From NCBI RefSeq assembly GCF_005144585.1, contig NZ_SSMQ01000022.1, positions 1-64,000 of the forward strand: a stretch of DNA of 64,000 bases, read 5' to 3'. The notes beneath the pieces were generated by a model. That model saw only the letters and a program-made list of their open reading frames with translations. It was not told the origin of the DNA and did no database searches. Positions 14,423 through 21,319 of this stretch are shown here, one piece after another (the stretch's first letter is position 1; every line of letters starts with the position of its first letter). The position numbers and the translations under genes are program-made. The stretch comes from Polyangium fumosum. Its GTDB lineage: Bacteria; Myxococcota_A; Polyangia; Polyangiales; Polyangiaceae.

Positions 14423-15484
14423 CTAACATTCCGGGACGAGGTCCACGCCGCCGAAGAACTCGTCCACCAGGATCCTCCAGGCCCGGCCATTCTCCTCGGG
14501 CCCGCATTTGAACGCCGGTTTGATCGGCTTCTCGCCGCGGAGCACGGCGCGCGTCTCGCGGTAATACCGGGCGGCGAGGTCGGCGCCGTACTCGTTCACG
14601 GCGTCGCCGTTGTTCGGCTGGAACGCATAATAGGTCCCGCCGCGGACCATCGTGGGCATGGGCGCGTAGGGCGCGAGGCACGAGGGCTTCGTGCTGCATT
14701 TCTGGAGGATGGCGTCGTGGATCGAGCCGAGCTTCTTGCGCGACCATGGCTCGGGCCCCGAGAGCCGCGCGGCGTCGTTCAGGTGGAAGATCTCGTGGAA
14801 CAGGGTTTCCCGTACAGCCTCCGCGGAGCCGTGGAGCGAGCCCGAGACGTTGTAGCCGATGCTCCAGCCACTCGCGTACGCGGAAGGGGTCGTGCGGCCG
14901 ACGGAGCGGAAAACCTTCCAGGAAAGGGCGCGATGTCGATAGGGGACGCCTGCCTTCGTGCGGGCGGCGACGCCGTCGAAGAAGGCGTCGAAATCGGCGC
15001 TCGCCTCGGCGATCCAGGTGAGGTGTTTTTCGTATCGGCCCACGGGCAGCTCCGGGACGATACGAATCGAGCCGCGGAAGCCGCCCTCCATGACGTAAGG
15101 CTCCTCGACGCCGACGACGCTGCCGGTCTTTTCGTAGAGCGAGAGCACCGTCGCCCGCGCGGAGGCGTGTCCTTCGTAGCGTTTTCCGAGCAGGCAACGA
15201 ATGCGCGCTCGTGGATCGGTTTCGGTGCAGGCGGCTGCGGCGGACGCATCGCCAGGGAAGAGCAGCGTGGCGGCATCGTCCGCTGCAATGGAGGGGGGAG
15301 CGGGAGCGCTGGCGGGAGCGGGAGCGGAGGCGGAAGCGGCAGCGGGCGCGGCGGCGGAGGCGGGCGCGGCGGCGGAGGCGGGCGCGGGAGCAGACGCAGG
15401 CATTGGGTCCGACGGCACGGCGGGCGTCCCGCAGGCAGCGAGGAAGAGCGGCGCGAAGAGACCGGGGTTGGCCAAGCGTATCAT
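14423..15484 (-). CDS. Lipoprotein with HExxH metallopeptidase-type motif
   Basis: 353 residues. MIRLANPGLFAPLFLAACG is a lipoprotein signal with Cys near residue 18. An Ala/Pro/Ser-rich spacer of about 60 residues follows. The rest is a globular domain with HEIFH near residue 215, in the context E-T-L-F-H-E-I-F-H-L-N-D, which is the zincin zinc-binding signature. A later N-E-Y-G-A-D-L-A-A-R-Y may hold the third ligand or form the usual downstream helix. I recognise no specific peptidase family. It is transcribed alone, 114 nt upstream of the pentaheme gene. Predicted to be a periplasmic or surface zinc protease; substrate unknown. Confidence 0.7.
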   Translation of the reverse strand: MIRLANPGLFAPLFLAACGTPAVPSDPMPASAPAPASAAAPASAAAPAAASASAPAPASAPAPPSIAADDAATLLFPGDASAAAACTETDPRARIRCLLGKRYEGHASARATVLSLYEKTGSVVGVEEPYVMEGGFRGSIRIVPELPVGRYEKHLTWIAEASADFDAFFDGVAARTKAGVPYRHRALSWKVFRSVGRTTPSAYASGWSIGYNVSGSLHGSAEAVRETLFHEIFHLNDAARLSGPEPWSRKKLGSIHDAILQKCSTKPSCLAPYAPMPTMVRGGTYYAFQPNNGDAVNEYGADLAARYYRETRAVLRGEKPIKPAFKCGPEENGRAWRILVDEFFGGVDLVPEC

Positions 15485-15619
15485 TGTCCCATCCACCGGA
15501 GGTCGGACCCGAGGAGCGGTCAGATTTTGCCACCAGCATACTGCGCGTCGTGGCTTCTGGACAGGCATGGTTAGGATGTGAGCCGGCGTCCCTGGCACGG
15601 ACGCCGAACGGAGGACTTC

Positions 15620-16438
15620 ATGCTTCGTTTTGGCTTGGTTCGCGTGGCGGCATCGGGACGGGCGGCGCCGGCGGGAGCTCGCCCGAATGCGTGGGCAGCC
15701 CCGAGGTGGTGCTCGCCATGGATCAAATTCTGCTCGGCGATACGAATCCGGACGGAACCGACAACCCGGTGAATGGGTGGAAGCAATACGGAAGGAACAT
15801 CGACGGGCTCGTGTCCACGAAGGAGTCGCTCGGCCTTTGCAAGCCCAGGGAGGGCGGATCGCAGGCGGCGGTGTACCCCGACGGGCACAATGGCATCGAC
15901 AACTCGTTCGGGAGAAACGTGATGCCCATTTTAATTCAGCTCGTCGCGGACATGACCGCGGCGACGACCGAGCACATCGCGGCGGGCGACTTCACGTACC
16001 TGCTGTCGATCTCGAACGTCGGGCAGGAGGCGTGCGCGACGTCGAGCAAGCTCTTCCTCGGGGGGAGCTTGGGCACACCACCGGCCTTTGACGGGACGCG
16101 AGGCCCGCATCTCCATGCAGCTCGACGCAGATCAGCAGGGCGCCACGGGCGGCCACATCTCCGGCGTGATCAGCGCCCAGGACTTCAGCGACGAGGTGGC
16201 GAACATGGTAGCCCCGTTCGACGAATCGTTCTGCAATCCGAACAGCCCGACGTTGCAGAGCATCCTGAAGCAAATCCGGATGGCCGCGGACATCATGAGC
16301 GACGGGACGCAGGATCCGACGAAGCAATGCGATGCGATTTCGATCGGCGTCGGCTTCACGATGAAATCGGCGCAGCTCGGGCCCGTGGCGCCGGCCGTAC
16401 CGCCGCCGCCGGATCCCTGCGCACCCTCCGCTCGTTGA
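15620..16438 (+). pseudogene. Decayed secreted-protein gene (frameshifts and internal deletion)
   Basis: Three coding-like segments lie in order but in different frames. The first, from ATG 15620 (MLRFGLVRVAA), looks like the start of a signal peptide. The second, about 15640-16090, gives GIGTGGAGGSSPECVGSPE and about 140 more residues. The third, about 16090-16438, gives ARISMQLDADQQGATGGHIS and ends DPCAPSAR-stop. The Gly-rich linker is typical of myxobacterial secreted lipoproteins. Joining the pieces would require a frameshift after the signal peptide and loss of a middle segment near 16090. The intact family, as I recall it, is about 350 residues. Two reading-frame breaks in one gene argue for a real pseudogene rather than a single sequencing error. 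Confidence 0.65.
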
Positions 16439-16667
16439 GAGAAAACATACCGCAAGCTGCATCCACGGGGTCGCTCGTGGTCGTCTGCGAGGCGCGTGGA
16501 CGGGTGCTGATCAAGATCGGGCCCGACTGATCAAGGTTCGCGATCAGCCGTAGCAATGGGCGATTTCGGCGCGTAGGTTCGGCGGGCCTGAAAAGGCGCC
16601 GCCCCGGGGGACCTGGAAATCCCACGGGGCGACTTGGCCGCAACCCCCTCATCCGAGGTCGCAACCC

Positions 16668-17000
16668 ATGCTTCGTTTAGTCCACCCCGCGCCGCGGGGC
16701 CAAGGGACTCGTCCGCCTAAAGGACGCCGTTCGCCCGCTCTCCTTCCCACGTCCGAAGAACGCAGGCGGATCCGCGCCACGATCCGCAACGTCGCCCGCG
16801 CTTACGGCGGGCTCGACGTCCTGGCCGCGGTCGTTGGGATCCATCGCGCCACGCTCATCCGAGCCGGGGAGCAGGCGTCCTACGCCGTTGCCGTGCTCGT
16901 CGCCCGCGCGGGCGGGATCCCCGTCGAGCAAGTGCTCTCCGGTCGTCCCCACGTGGCCGGCGCGTGCGCTCTCTGCGGTCGGAAGGGAGGCGCCTCGTGA
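16668..17000 (+). CDS. Mini HTH-like protein 1 of the sigma-factor cassette
   Basis: 110 residues. After a basic N-terminal tail of about 30 residues comes a helical core, I-R-N-V-A-R-A-Y-G-G-L-D-V-L-A-A-V-V-G-I, then A-R-A-G-G-I-P-V-E-Q-V-L-S-G. This matches the order of helices in lambda-repressor/Cro-like DNA-binding domains. The tail has C-A-L-C and ends R-K-G-G-A-S. The DNA coding that tail contains GGGAGG and doubles as the ribosome binding site of the next gene, whose start overlaps the stop. It is the first of three similarly built small proteins. The DNA-binding assignment is inference from helix pattern. Confidence 0.65.
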   Translation: MLRLVHPAPRGQGTRPPKGRRSPALLPTSEERRRIRATIRNVARAYGGLDVLAAVVGIHRATLIRAGEQASYAVAVLVARAGGIPVEQVLSGRPHVAGACALCGRKGGAS

Positions 17001-17305
17001 TGGTCGCTCCCCTCTACCCGGGCGGCTTGCTGGAGATCCAGCGGGCGAACCTCCGCGCCTTGCTGCGCCACCTTCACCGGGAACTCGGCTCGTGGATCCT
17101 CGTGGCCCACAAGGTCGGCTTTCGCCGCGCCGTGGTCCTCGGCTTCTGCGACGGGACGAACCCGGGGAACATGGCGCTCGCCCGGAGCATCGCGCGCGCC
17201 GTGGGGCTCACGGTCGAGGACGCGCTCGCCGGGAAGGCGCCGCCCCGCAAGGCGCCCGCCCTCATGCTGGTCGCGTCGCCGCGCCGGAAGGGAGGCGCCT
17301 CGTGA
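17000..17305 (+). CDS. Mini HTH-like protein 2 of the sigma-factor cassette
   Basis: About 101 residues from ATG 17000, which overlaps the previous stop as TGATG; GTG 16997 is also possible, and GGGAGG lies 6-8 nt upstream. The core is LRALLRHLHRELGSWILVAH, then K-V-G-F-R-R-A-V-V-L-G-F-C-D-G-T-N-P-G-N, then A-R-A-V-G-L-T-V-E-D-A-L-A-G. It aligns by pattern with its two neighbours, so the three are probably divergent paralogues. It ends R-R-K-G-G-A-S like protein 1, with the same 21-nt stretch at the gene end. Confidence 0.65.
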   Translation: MVAPLYPGGLLEIQRANLRALLRHLHRELGSWILVAHKVGFRRAVVLGFCDGTNPGNMALARSIARAVGLTVEDALAGKAPPRKAPALMLVASPRRKGGAS

Positions 17306-17565
17306 ACGAGCACGACCAGGACCGGGCTCCCGACAGCCTCCCCGCGGTGCTCTCGACCGAGCAAGCGGATCGCGTGCGTCGAGCCCTCGCGCCCGTCGTC
17401 GCCTCGCGCGGCTTGTGGAAGATGGCCGACGCGATCGGCTACGCGCCGATGTACGTGCAGGCGTTCCTCCGCGGGCAGCTCGCCTGCACGCTGCACTTCG
17501 CCACGGGCGTGGCGCACGCGCTCGACGTCGAGGTGGAAGCCCTCGTCCGCGGAGGTGCCTCGTGA
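17302..17565 (+). CDS. Mini HTH-like protein 3 of the sigma-factor cassette
   Basis: 87 residues beginning at a GTG that overlaps the previous stop (GTGA), preceded by GGGAGG. The core runs L-W-K-M-A-D-A-I-G-Y-A-P-M-Y-V-Q-A-F-L-R-G and then A-H-A-L-D-V-E-V-E-A-L-V-R-G, a compact Cro/CI-like helix pattern with a plausible recognition helix at about residues 45-56. It ends R-G-G-A-S, the third occurrence of this ending in a row. The stop overlaps the GTG start of the sigma factor. It is the shortest of the three and lacks any extra tail. Confidence 0.65.
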   Translation: MNEHDQDRAPDSLPAVLSTEQADRVRRALAPVVASRGLWKMADAIGYAPMYVQAFLRGQLACTLHFATGVAHALDVEVEALVRGGAS

Positions 17566-18140
17566 TCCGCTACCGCGACGATCCCGATCGTCCGGGCGAG
17601 CCGATCATCGAGGCCACGGCGCGTGACCTGAACACGTACCGCGGCTTCGCCCGCGCCTACCTCCGCGCGAAGTGGCCCGTCCTCGGCGAGGCGGACGCCG
17701 ACGAGGTGACGCAGGACGCGCTCTACGTCCTTTGGCGTATGGTCGACGAGGGGCGCGTGCGCGGCGCCTACACCGACCCGCCCGACGTCGTGATCCGCTC
17801 GCTCCTCGTCAACATCACGTGGCGCGTCGCGGGCAACCAAGCCGCGAGACTGCGTCGCAAGGACGCGCGCCACGTCCCGATCGGCGAGGAGCACGATCGC
17901 GATCTGCCCGATCTCGCGGCGCGTCCAGAGGACATCGCGGATGCCCGGCACGTCCTGCGAAGCATCGCGCGCTCGACGGCCCGGCCGGTGCGCGTCCTTC
18001 TGCTCGTCCTGCAAGGGGAGAGCGCGGAGAACATCGCCCGCACGCTGGGGCTCGACGTCGCAACCGTCTACAGCCACGTCGCGCGGGCCCGCAACGCGCT
18101 CGCCAAGCGCTACGACCGCCCGCGGAAGCGCAAGCGCTGA
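17562..18140 (+). CDS. Sigma-70-like (ECF-type) RNA polymerase sigma factor
   Basis: 192 residues from a GTG overlapping the previous stop. Region 2 is YRGFARAYLRAKWPVLGEAD followed by A-D-E-V-T-Q-D-A-L-Y-V-L-W-R-M-V. A linker contains IGEEHDRDLPDLAARPEDIA. Region 4 is S-A-E-N-I-A-R-T-L-G-L-D-V-A-T-V-Y-S-H-V-A-R-A-R-N-A-L, with the recognition helix at its end. The C-terminus is basic (RPRKRKR). No anti-sigma factor with a membrane segment is adjacent, which is unusual for ECF factors; the three mini HTH-like proteins upstream are candidate regulators. A terminator-like hairpin follows directly. Confidence 0.85.
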   Translation: MIRYRDDPDRPGEPIIEATARDLNTYRGFARAYLRAKWPVLGEADADEVTQDALYVLWRMVDEGRVRGAYTDPPDVVIRSLLVNITWRVAGNQAARLRRKDARHVPIGEEHDRDLPDLAARPEDIADARHVLRSIARSTARPVRVLLLVLQGESAENIARTLGLDVATVYSHVARARNALAKRYDRPRKRKR

Positions 18141-18147
18141 ACGCTTG

Positions 18148-18180
18148 AAGGGCGCCTCTCACCGGGGCGCCTTTCTTCCC
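18148..18180 (+). terminator. Rho-independent terminator of the sigma cassette
   Basis: AAGGGCGCC at 18148-18156 pairs with GGCGCCTTT at 18166-18174 (nine pairs, one of them G-U), with a 9-nt loop and then TTTCTTCCCC. It lies 8 nt after the sigma-factor stop and closes the four-gene unit. Confidence 0.7.
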
Positions 18181-18301
18181 CCTGCTTACGCCGCGATCCA
18201 GCGGCTTCCCGCCACTGCTAGCCCGTCATCCGTGAACGTACGCGCCCGGCGCGGATGGTCCGGATTGCTGGCTGAGGCGCCCCGCATCTACGGTATGGCG
18301 A

Positions 18302-18628
18302 ATGAAAATCGCGGTCACGATTAAGGGCAAAAAGATCCAAGAGTGCTCATTCAACGAACGGACTGCCCTCGCGATAGTTGTTTCCCATTGCGAGATGTTG
18401 GCAAGTTACTTTGACAGTATCGCCACTGCTGGCGATCTGCTGTCAAAGGCGTTCACCCCCAAAAGTGCCAACGCTTCGGAAGATGAGCAGCGCGTGCCCG
18501 CGATAGAGCGATTTCATCCAAAAGTGGTCGAGTTTATGAAGAGCCGTGGCTCAGCTTTTGCGGCGAGGTATTTTCCAGAGTTCGAGTTCGAGTTCTCGGA
18601 GGTGTCCCCGTCCGCGCCGCAGTCGTAG
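18302..18628 (+). CDS. Hypothetical protein of lower GC
   Basis: 108 residues starting MKIAVTIKGKKIQECSFNER. There are no membrane segments or recognisable motifs; the middle is Ser/Ala-rich and the end is acidic and aromatic (YFPEFEFEFSEV). Base composition is clearly more AT-rich and third-position bias weaker than neighbours, which suggests recent acquisition; an insertion-sequence transposase lies just downstream. The start has only a weak upstream purine stretch. The last 95 bp overlap a small antisense ORF. No function can be proposed. Confidence 0.6.
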   Translation: MKIAVTIKGKKIQECSFNERTALAIVVSHCEMLASYFDSIATAGDLLSKAFTPKSANASEDEQRVPAIERFHPKVVEFMKSRGSAFAARYFPEFEFEFSEVSPSAPQS

Positions 18629-18716
18629 GCGCGTCGATAGACGCGTGAACCTCGGCACAGATGGCGTCCACGAATTCGCGCTTCAATTGCTCGGTTTCCG
18701 GATCCAAAAACGTCAT
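18534..18716 (-). CDS. Small hypothetical ORF downstream of the transposase
   Basis: 60 residues beginning MTFLDPETEQLKREFVDAIC, whose first half looks like an amphipathic helix while the Thr/Arg-rich end looks non-native. It lies 32 nt downstream of the transposase stop on the same strand and could be a passenger of that element. Its 3' half is antisense to the end of the 108-residue ORF. Only the first 30 residues look protein-like, so this is a weak call. Confidence 0.3.
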   Translation of the reverse strand: MTFLDPETEQLKREFVDAICAEVHASIDAPTTAARTGTPPRTRTRTLENTSPQKLSHGSS

Positions 18717-18748
18717 GCGGGCATGATCGCACACTGCACGTGTGGAGT

Positions 18749-19879
18749 CTACCCGTCTGGAAACAGTGGCAATTGCTGCTCTTTCGGGCGCCAAACCAGC
18801 AGATCCAGTTGAATCCATCGCGCACGTGACTCTGCCATGGTGGGAGGCACCTCTACCCTCACCACGGGCGCGGCGGGCGGCGTAGGGGCGCGTGGGGCGT
18901 CGCTCGGCTTCCCCTTGCCCCCAGGCAGGGCGCGGAGCCAGCCTTTGCCGTTCGGCAGCTCGCGCGCCGCGGTGGGCTTCTCGCCTGGGGCCGGGGCTGG
19001 CGGGGCGAGCTTCTTCGGCTCCGGAGGCGCGCACGGCTCCGCGGCGAGGGCGCGCTCGACCAGCTCTTGCGCGGACCACACGTGATCCGTGATGCCCGCC
19101 TCCATGGCCGGCGTCACGCGCAAGCTCTCGTGGACCCGGCAGAAGTTGTACCAGGCGACGTGCAGGCTCACGGCCGCGCGGTGATTCTCGATCTTCTTCG
19201 AGAAGCCGTTGCAAAGCCGCGTGAAGCGGCGGACGTGCATCCTCACGGTGAGGTTCGCGCGCTCGACGTGCGAGGTAGAGGCCCGGTCGAGATTCGGCGC
19301 GCCGTGCGCGGTCTTCTTCGTGATGAACGGGTCGCGGGGCGGCTCGTAGCGGTGATCCGCCGGGCCCTCGCGTCGCCTCTTCTTCGAGTAGTTCTTCTGG
19401 ATCACGGCGTGGTCCACCGCGCCCCCGAAGCTCTGCCCCACGGCCACGGGGTAGCTCTGCCAGCCATCCGTGGACAGCTCCGGGATCGTCACGAGCCGGG
19501 CCCGGAGATCGGCCACGAAGGCCCGCGTATTCGCCTCGTCGCGCTTCCCCACGTGGTAGCTCACGAGGAGCTTCTTCGTGCGCGACATGGCGAGGTAGGC
19601 GTACGCGTCCCCGAACTCCGCGGGATCCTCCGCGGTCACGCGCGCCTGCTTCTTTTGCACGTAGGACCAGATTTCATCGAGCTGGATCTCGCGGATGTCG
19701 AGGTCCCTCACGAGCAGGTTGTGCAGGTAGTCGCACCCCGTCCCGACGCGGACCAACGTCGAGAGGACCGTCGGAAGCGAGACGTCCGTGAGCCGCGACG
19801 TCGCGCGCACGCTCGCGCCCTCTACGAGGTGCTTCACCACGTCGGTGCGCTTCTCGATGGGCAGGATGTTCGCCACGAC
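18749..19879 (-). CDS. IS1-like DDE transposase with C-terminal extension
   Basis: About 376 residues. An N-terminal helix-turn-helix (VVKHLVEGASVRATSRLTDV) precedes a DDE core: first Asp in Q-L-D-E-I-W-S-Y, second in S-T-D-G-W-Q-S-Y, Glu in S-H-V-E-R-A-N-L-T, followed by H-V-R-R-F-T-R-L-C-N and Y-N-F-C-R-V-H-E-S-L-R-V-T-P-A-M. This is the family usually annotated as IS1-like transposase. After about residue 275 there is a Pro/Lys-rich extension ending in QLDLLVWRPKEQQLPLFPDG, absent from the typical family. The frame opens at TTG 19894, but GTG 19879 or 19876 fits the usual family start. No clear terminal inverted repeats bound the gene. Confidence 0.8.
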   Translation of the reverse strand, partial: VVANILPIEKRTDVVKHLVEGASVRATSRLTDVSLPTVLSTLVRVGTGCDYLHNLLVRDLDIREIQLDEIWSYVQKKQARVTAEDPAEFGDAYAYLAMSRTKKLLVSYHVGKRDEANTRAFVADLRARLVTIPELSTDGWQSYPVAVGQSFGGAVDHAVIQKNYSKKRRREGPADHRYEPPRDPFITKKTAHGAPNLDRASTSHVERANLTVRMHVRRFTRLCNGFSKKIENHRAAVSLHVAWYNFCRVHESLRVTPAMEAGITDHVWSAQELVERALAAEPCAPPEPKKLAPPAPAPGEKPTAARELPNGKGWLRALPGGKGKPSDAPRAPTPPAAPVVRVEVPPTMAESRARWIQLDLLVWRPKEQQLPLFPDG

Positions 19880-19980
19880 GCGAGACCCCAGCAAGGGCCG
19901 CCACGGGCGCCGCGTCGCGCCCCATGCGCGTCGTCGGCTCGACCGTTTCAGCGGCTCACTCGATGGGATGAATCTATCAC

Positions 19981-20035
19981 GAATCGGCCGATTCTCGCGA
20001 TAATTCTCTAATGAGATAGGACAGCTAATGTCCTA
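19981..20035. promoter_or_regulatory. Palindromes upstream of the transposase
   Basis: A perfect 14-bp palindrome GAATCGGCCGATTC sits at 19981-19994. A second inverted repeat, TAGGAC at 20017-20022 and GTCCTA at 20030-20035, follows after 22 AT-rich bases. They lie about 100-160 bp upstream of the transposase start. They could be an operator pair, or part of an element end; neither can be decided from the sequence. Confidence 0.45.
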
Positions 20036-20374
20036 GCTCGGGCCGCACAACGGGCTCCACGATCGGACCGTTCACGAGGTCAACCGTGCCAACGTTGACG
20101 GTAGGACGATGCCGGTCCGTGGCGGATGTTCAGGAAAGCGACCGCACAAACAAAGTGCCTCGGGCGCGTTCGACAGCGACAAAACGCCTGCTAGTCGTTC
20201 GAAGTCCTGGATCTCCAGGGTCAGAAACGCGAATGGCGGACCTTGCAGGGCCCGCCATTGCGCAACCGACCAAAGCCGGTCCTCCGCGAAAGCAACGTGG
20301 TGATACCACGCGTGAAGGGCAGGTCAAGCGGTCGGATTGTCTCCCATTGCGCCCACGGGGCGCGGAGGTGTCCG
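20036..20374. other. Non-coding stretch with several stem-loops
   Basis: No convincing protein frame is present. Three hairpins cluster: AATGGCGG 20232-20239 with CCGCCATT 20252-20259 (extended by GCG/CGC with a one-base bulge), GACC 20268-20271 with GGTC 20278-20281, and CGTGGT 20296-20301 with ACCACG 20305-20310. They lie about 65-145 nt upstream of the 101-residue ORF, so they could be a structured leader or a small RNA. Open frames across it have atypical composition and I reject them. Confidence 0.4.
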
Positions 20375-20680
20375 ATGAACGCAGCATTTCTTGCTCTGCC
20401 TTCCGAGGAGCGTATGGCCATGTTCATTGCTTGGACCGAGCATCGTGCTCGTAAAGAGCGTCCGATCTCGGACGATGAACGTAAGATGGTGGCGGATGCG
20501 TTGGGGGTGACGCAGTTGGAAGAGCCGCGTGCGCGGCCCCTCGGCCAAGACGTCACCCCCGAGCCCAACGCGCGCCCCGTCTCCGTACCTCGGGAAGGCC
20601 AAAGCCCAGTTGAGTCGCTGCATGTCAGGGGCGTGTCGGCCGCGGTTCCGCAAAGGAGGCGTGGGCTGAAAAGTAGGTAG
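20375..20680 (+). CDS. Hypothetical protein, 101 residues
   Basis: Starts MNAAFLALPSEERMAMFIAW, with GGAGG 7 nt upstream of the ATG, a good ribosome binding site. The N-terminal 48 residues are predicted helical and charged (EHRARKERPISDDERKMVAD); the rest is Pro/Arg-rich and probably disordered. No membrane segment or known motif. It follows the stem-loop region and sits between a transposase and small lipoproteins. Its composition fits a real gene but its function is unknown. Confidence 0.5.
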   Translation: MNAAFLALPSEERMAMFIAWTEHRARKERPISDDERKMVADALGVTQLEEPRARPLGQDVTPEPNARPVSVPREGQSPVESLHVRGVSAAVPQRRRGLKSR

Positions 20681-21048
20681 CTTCAAACCAAGCGCGGAGC
20701 GAAGCTGCGTAGCGCCTCGTTTCAGCCAGCGCCTCCTCGTATGGCACCCCCGTGGCGTTCTCGTTCATGGGGGTGCTGGCCCTCGGGTGTAGGGGGATGT
20801 GGTGACGAAGATCCGGAAGTCTCCAGCGCTGCATCATGTTCTCCGACAAACCGGGTGATCAAAGTTGATCGGTACCCGTGGACGAGACTTCGAGACGCGT
20901 CCACGAGACTTCGAGGCGCGTGGGCAAGGCATGGAGGCTCACCCGGCGCATCTCCAGGTCGTGTGGACGAGACCGCGGGGTTGCGTGGGAGGGGCGCGTT
21001 GACGGTACAAATGTAGGTGTGGTAACGTCTGCCGGCGTCGAGGGGACG
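20681..21048. other. Intergenic stretch with a 21-bp tandem repeat and a candidate promoter
   Basis: No gene is supported. A 21-bp unit beginning ACGAGACTTCGAG occurs twice in tandem at 20882-20902 and 20903-20923, differing at three bases. Downstream, TTGACG at 20999-21004 and TAACGT at 21023-21028 are spaced by 18 nt and lie just before the small Cys-rich lipoprotein, a plausible sigma-70-type promoter. AGCTTC 20679-20684 and GAAGCT 20701-20706 could form a weak hairpin after the preceding ORF. Confidence 0.4.
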
Positions 21049-21297
21049 ATGATGCGGGCGTACCTTGTGGGGCTTGTTCTTGCGCTGGCCGGGATGACGG
21101 TGGGGTGTGGGCCCGCGGGGACGGTGACCGCCGTGCAGTGCAAGGACCCCGCATGGTGCCGCGAGCAAACGGACCTCTGCTACAACGGTTGCTCGCACCC
21201 CAGCGCGCGGTCGGACTGTGGAGAGTGTTGCGCGCGTAACTCGACGACATGTACCGATTGCAGCGGACCTTTCAGCTTTTCACGTTGTGGTGATTGA
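21049..21297 (+). CDS. Small Cys-rich lipoprotein
   Basis: 82 residues. A signal peptide with lipobox (MRAYLVGLVLALAGMTVGCG) is followed by about 60 residues with eleven Cys (Q-C-K, W-C, L-C-Y-N-G-C, C-G-E-C-C, C-T-D-C, R-C), presumably disulfide-bonded outside the cytoplasm. GAGGGG precedes the tandem ATGs at 21049 and 21052, and a possible promoter lies 20 nt upstream. Followed after 22 nt by another small lipoprotein on the same strand. No family recognised. Confidence 0.6.
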   Translation: MMRAYLVGLVLALAGMTVGCGPAGTVTAVQCKDPAWCREQTDLCYNGCSHPSARSDCGECCARNSTTCTDCSGPFSFSRCGD

Positions 21298-21319
21298 TGC
21301 GTCTGTCGAAGGACTGTTC

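Noticed and set aside
20086-20454. 122-residue frame over the stem-loop region
   Set aside because: Composition is atypical, no ribosome binding site, and it overlaps the better-supported 101-residue ORF.
20722-21198. Minus-strand frames between the 101-residue ORF and the small lipoproteins
   Set aside because: His/Pro/Arg-rich products with no start signal; they oppose a good lipoprotein signal peptide on the plus strand.
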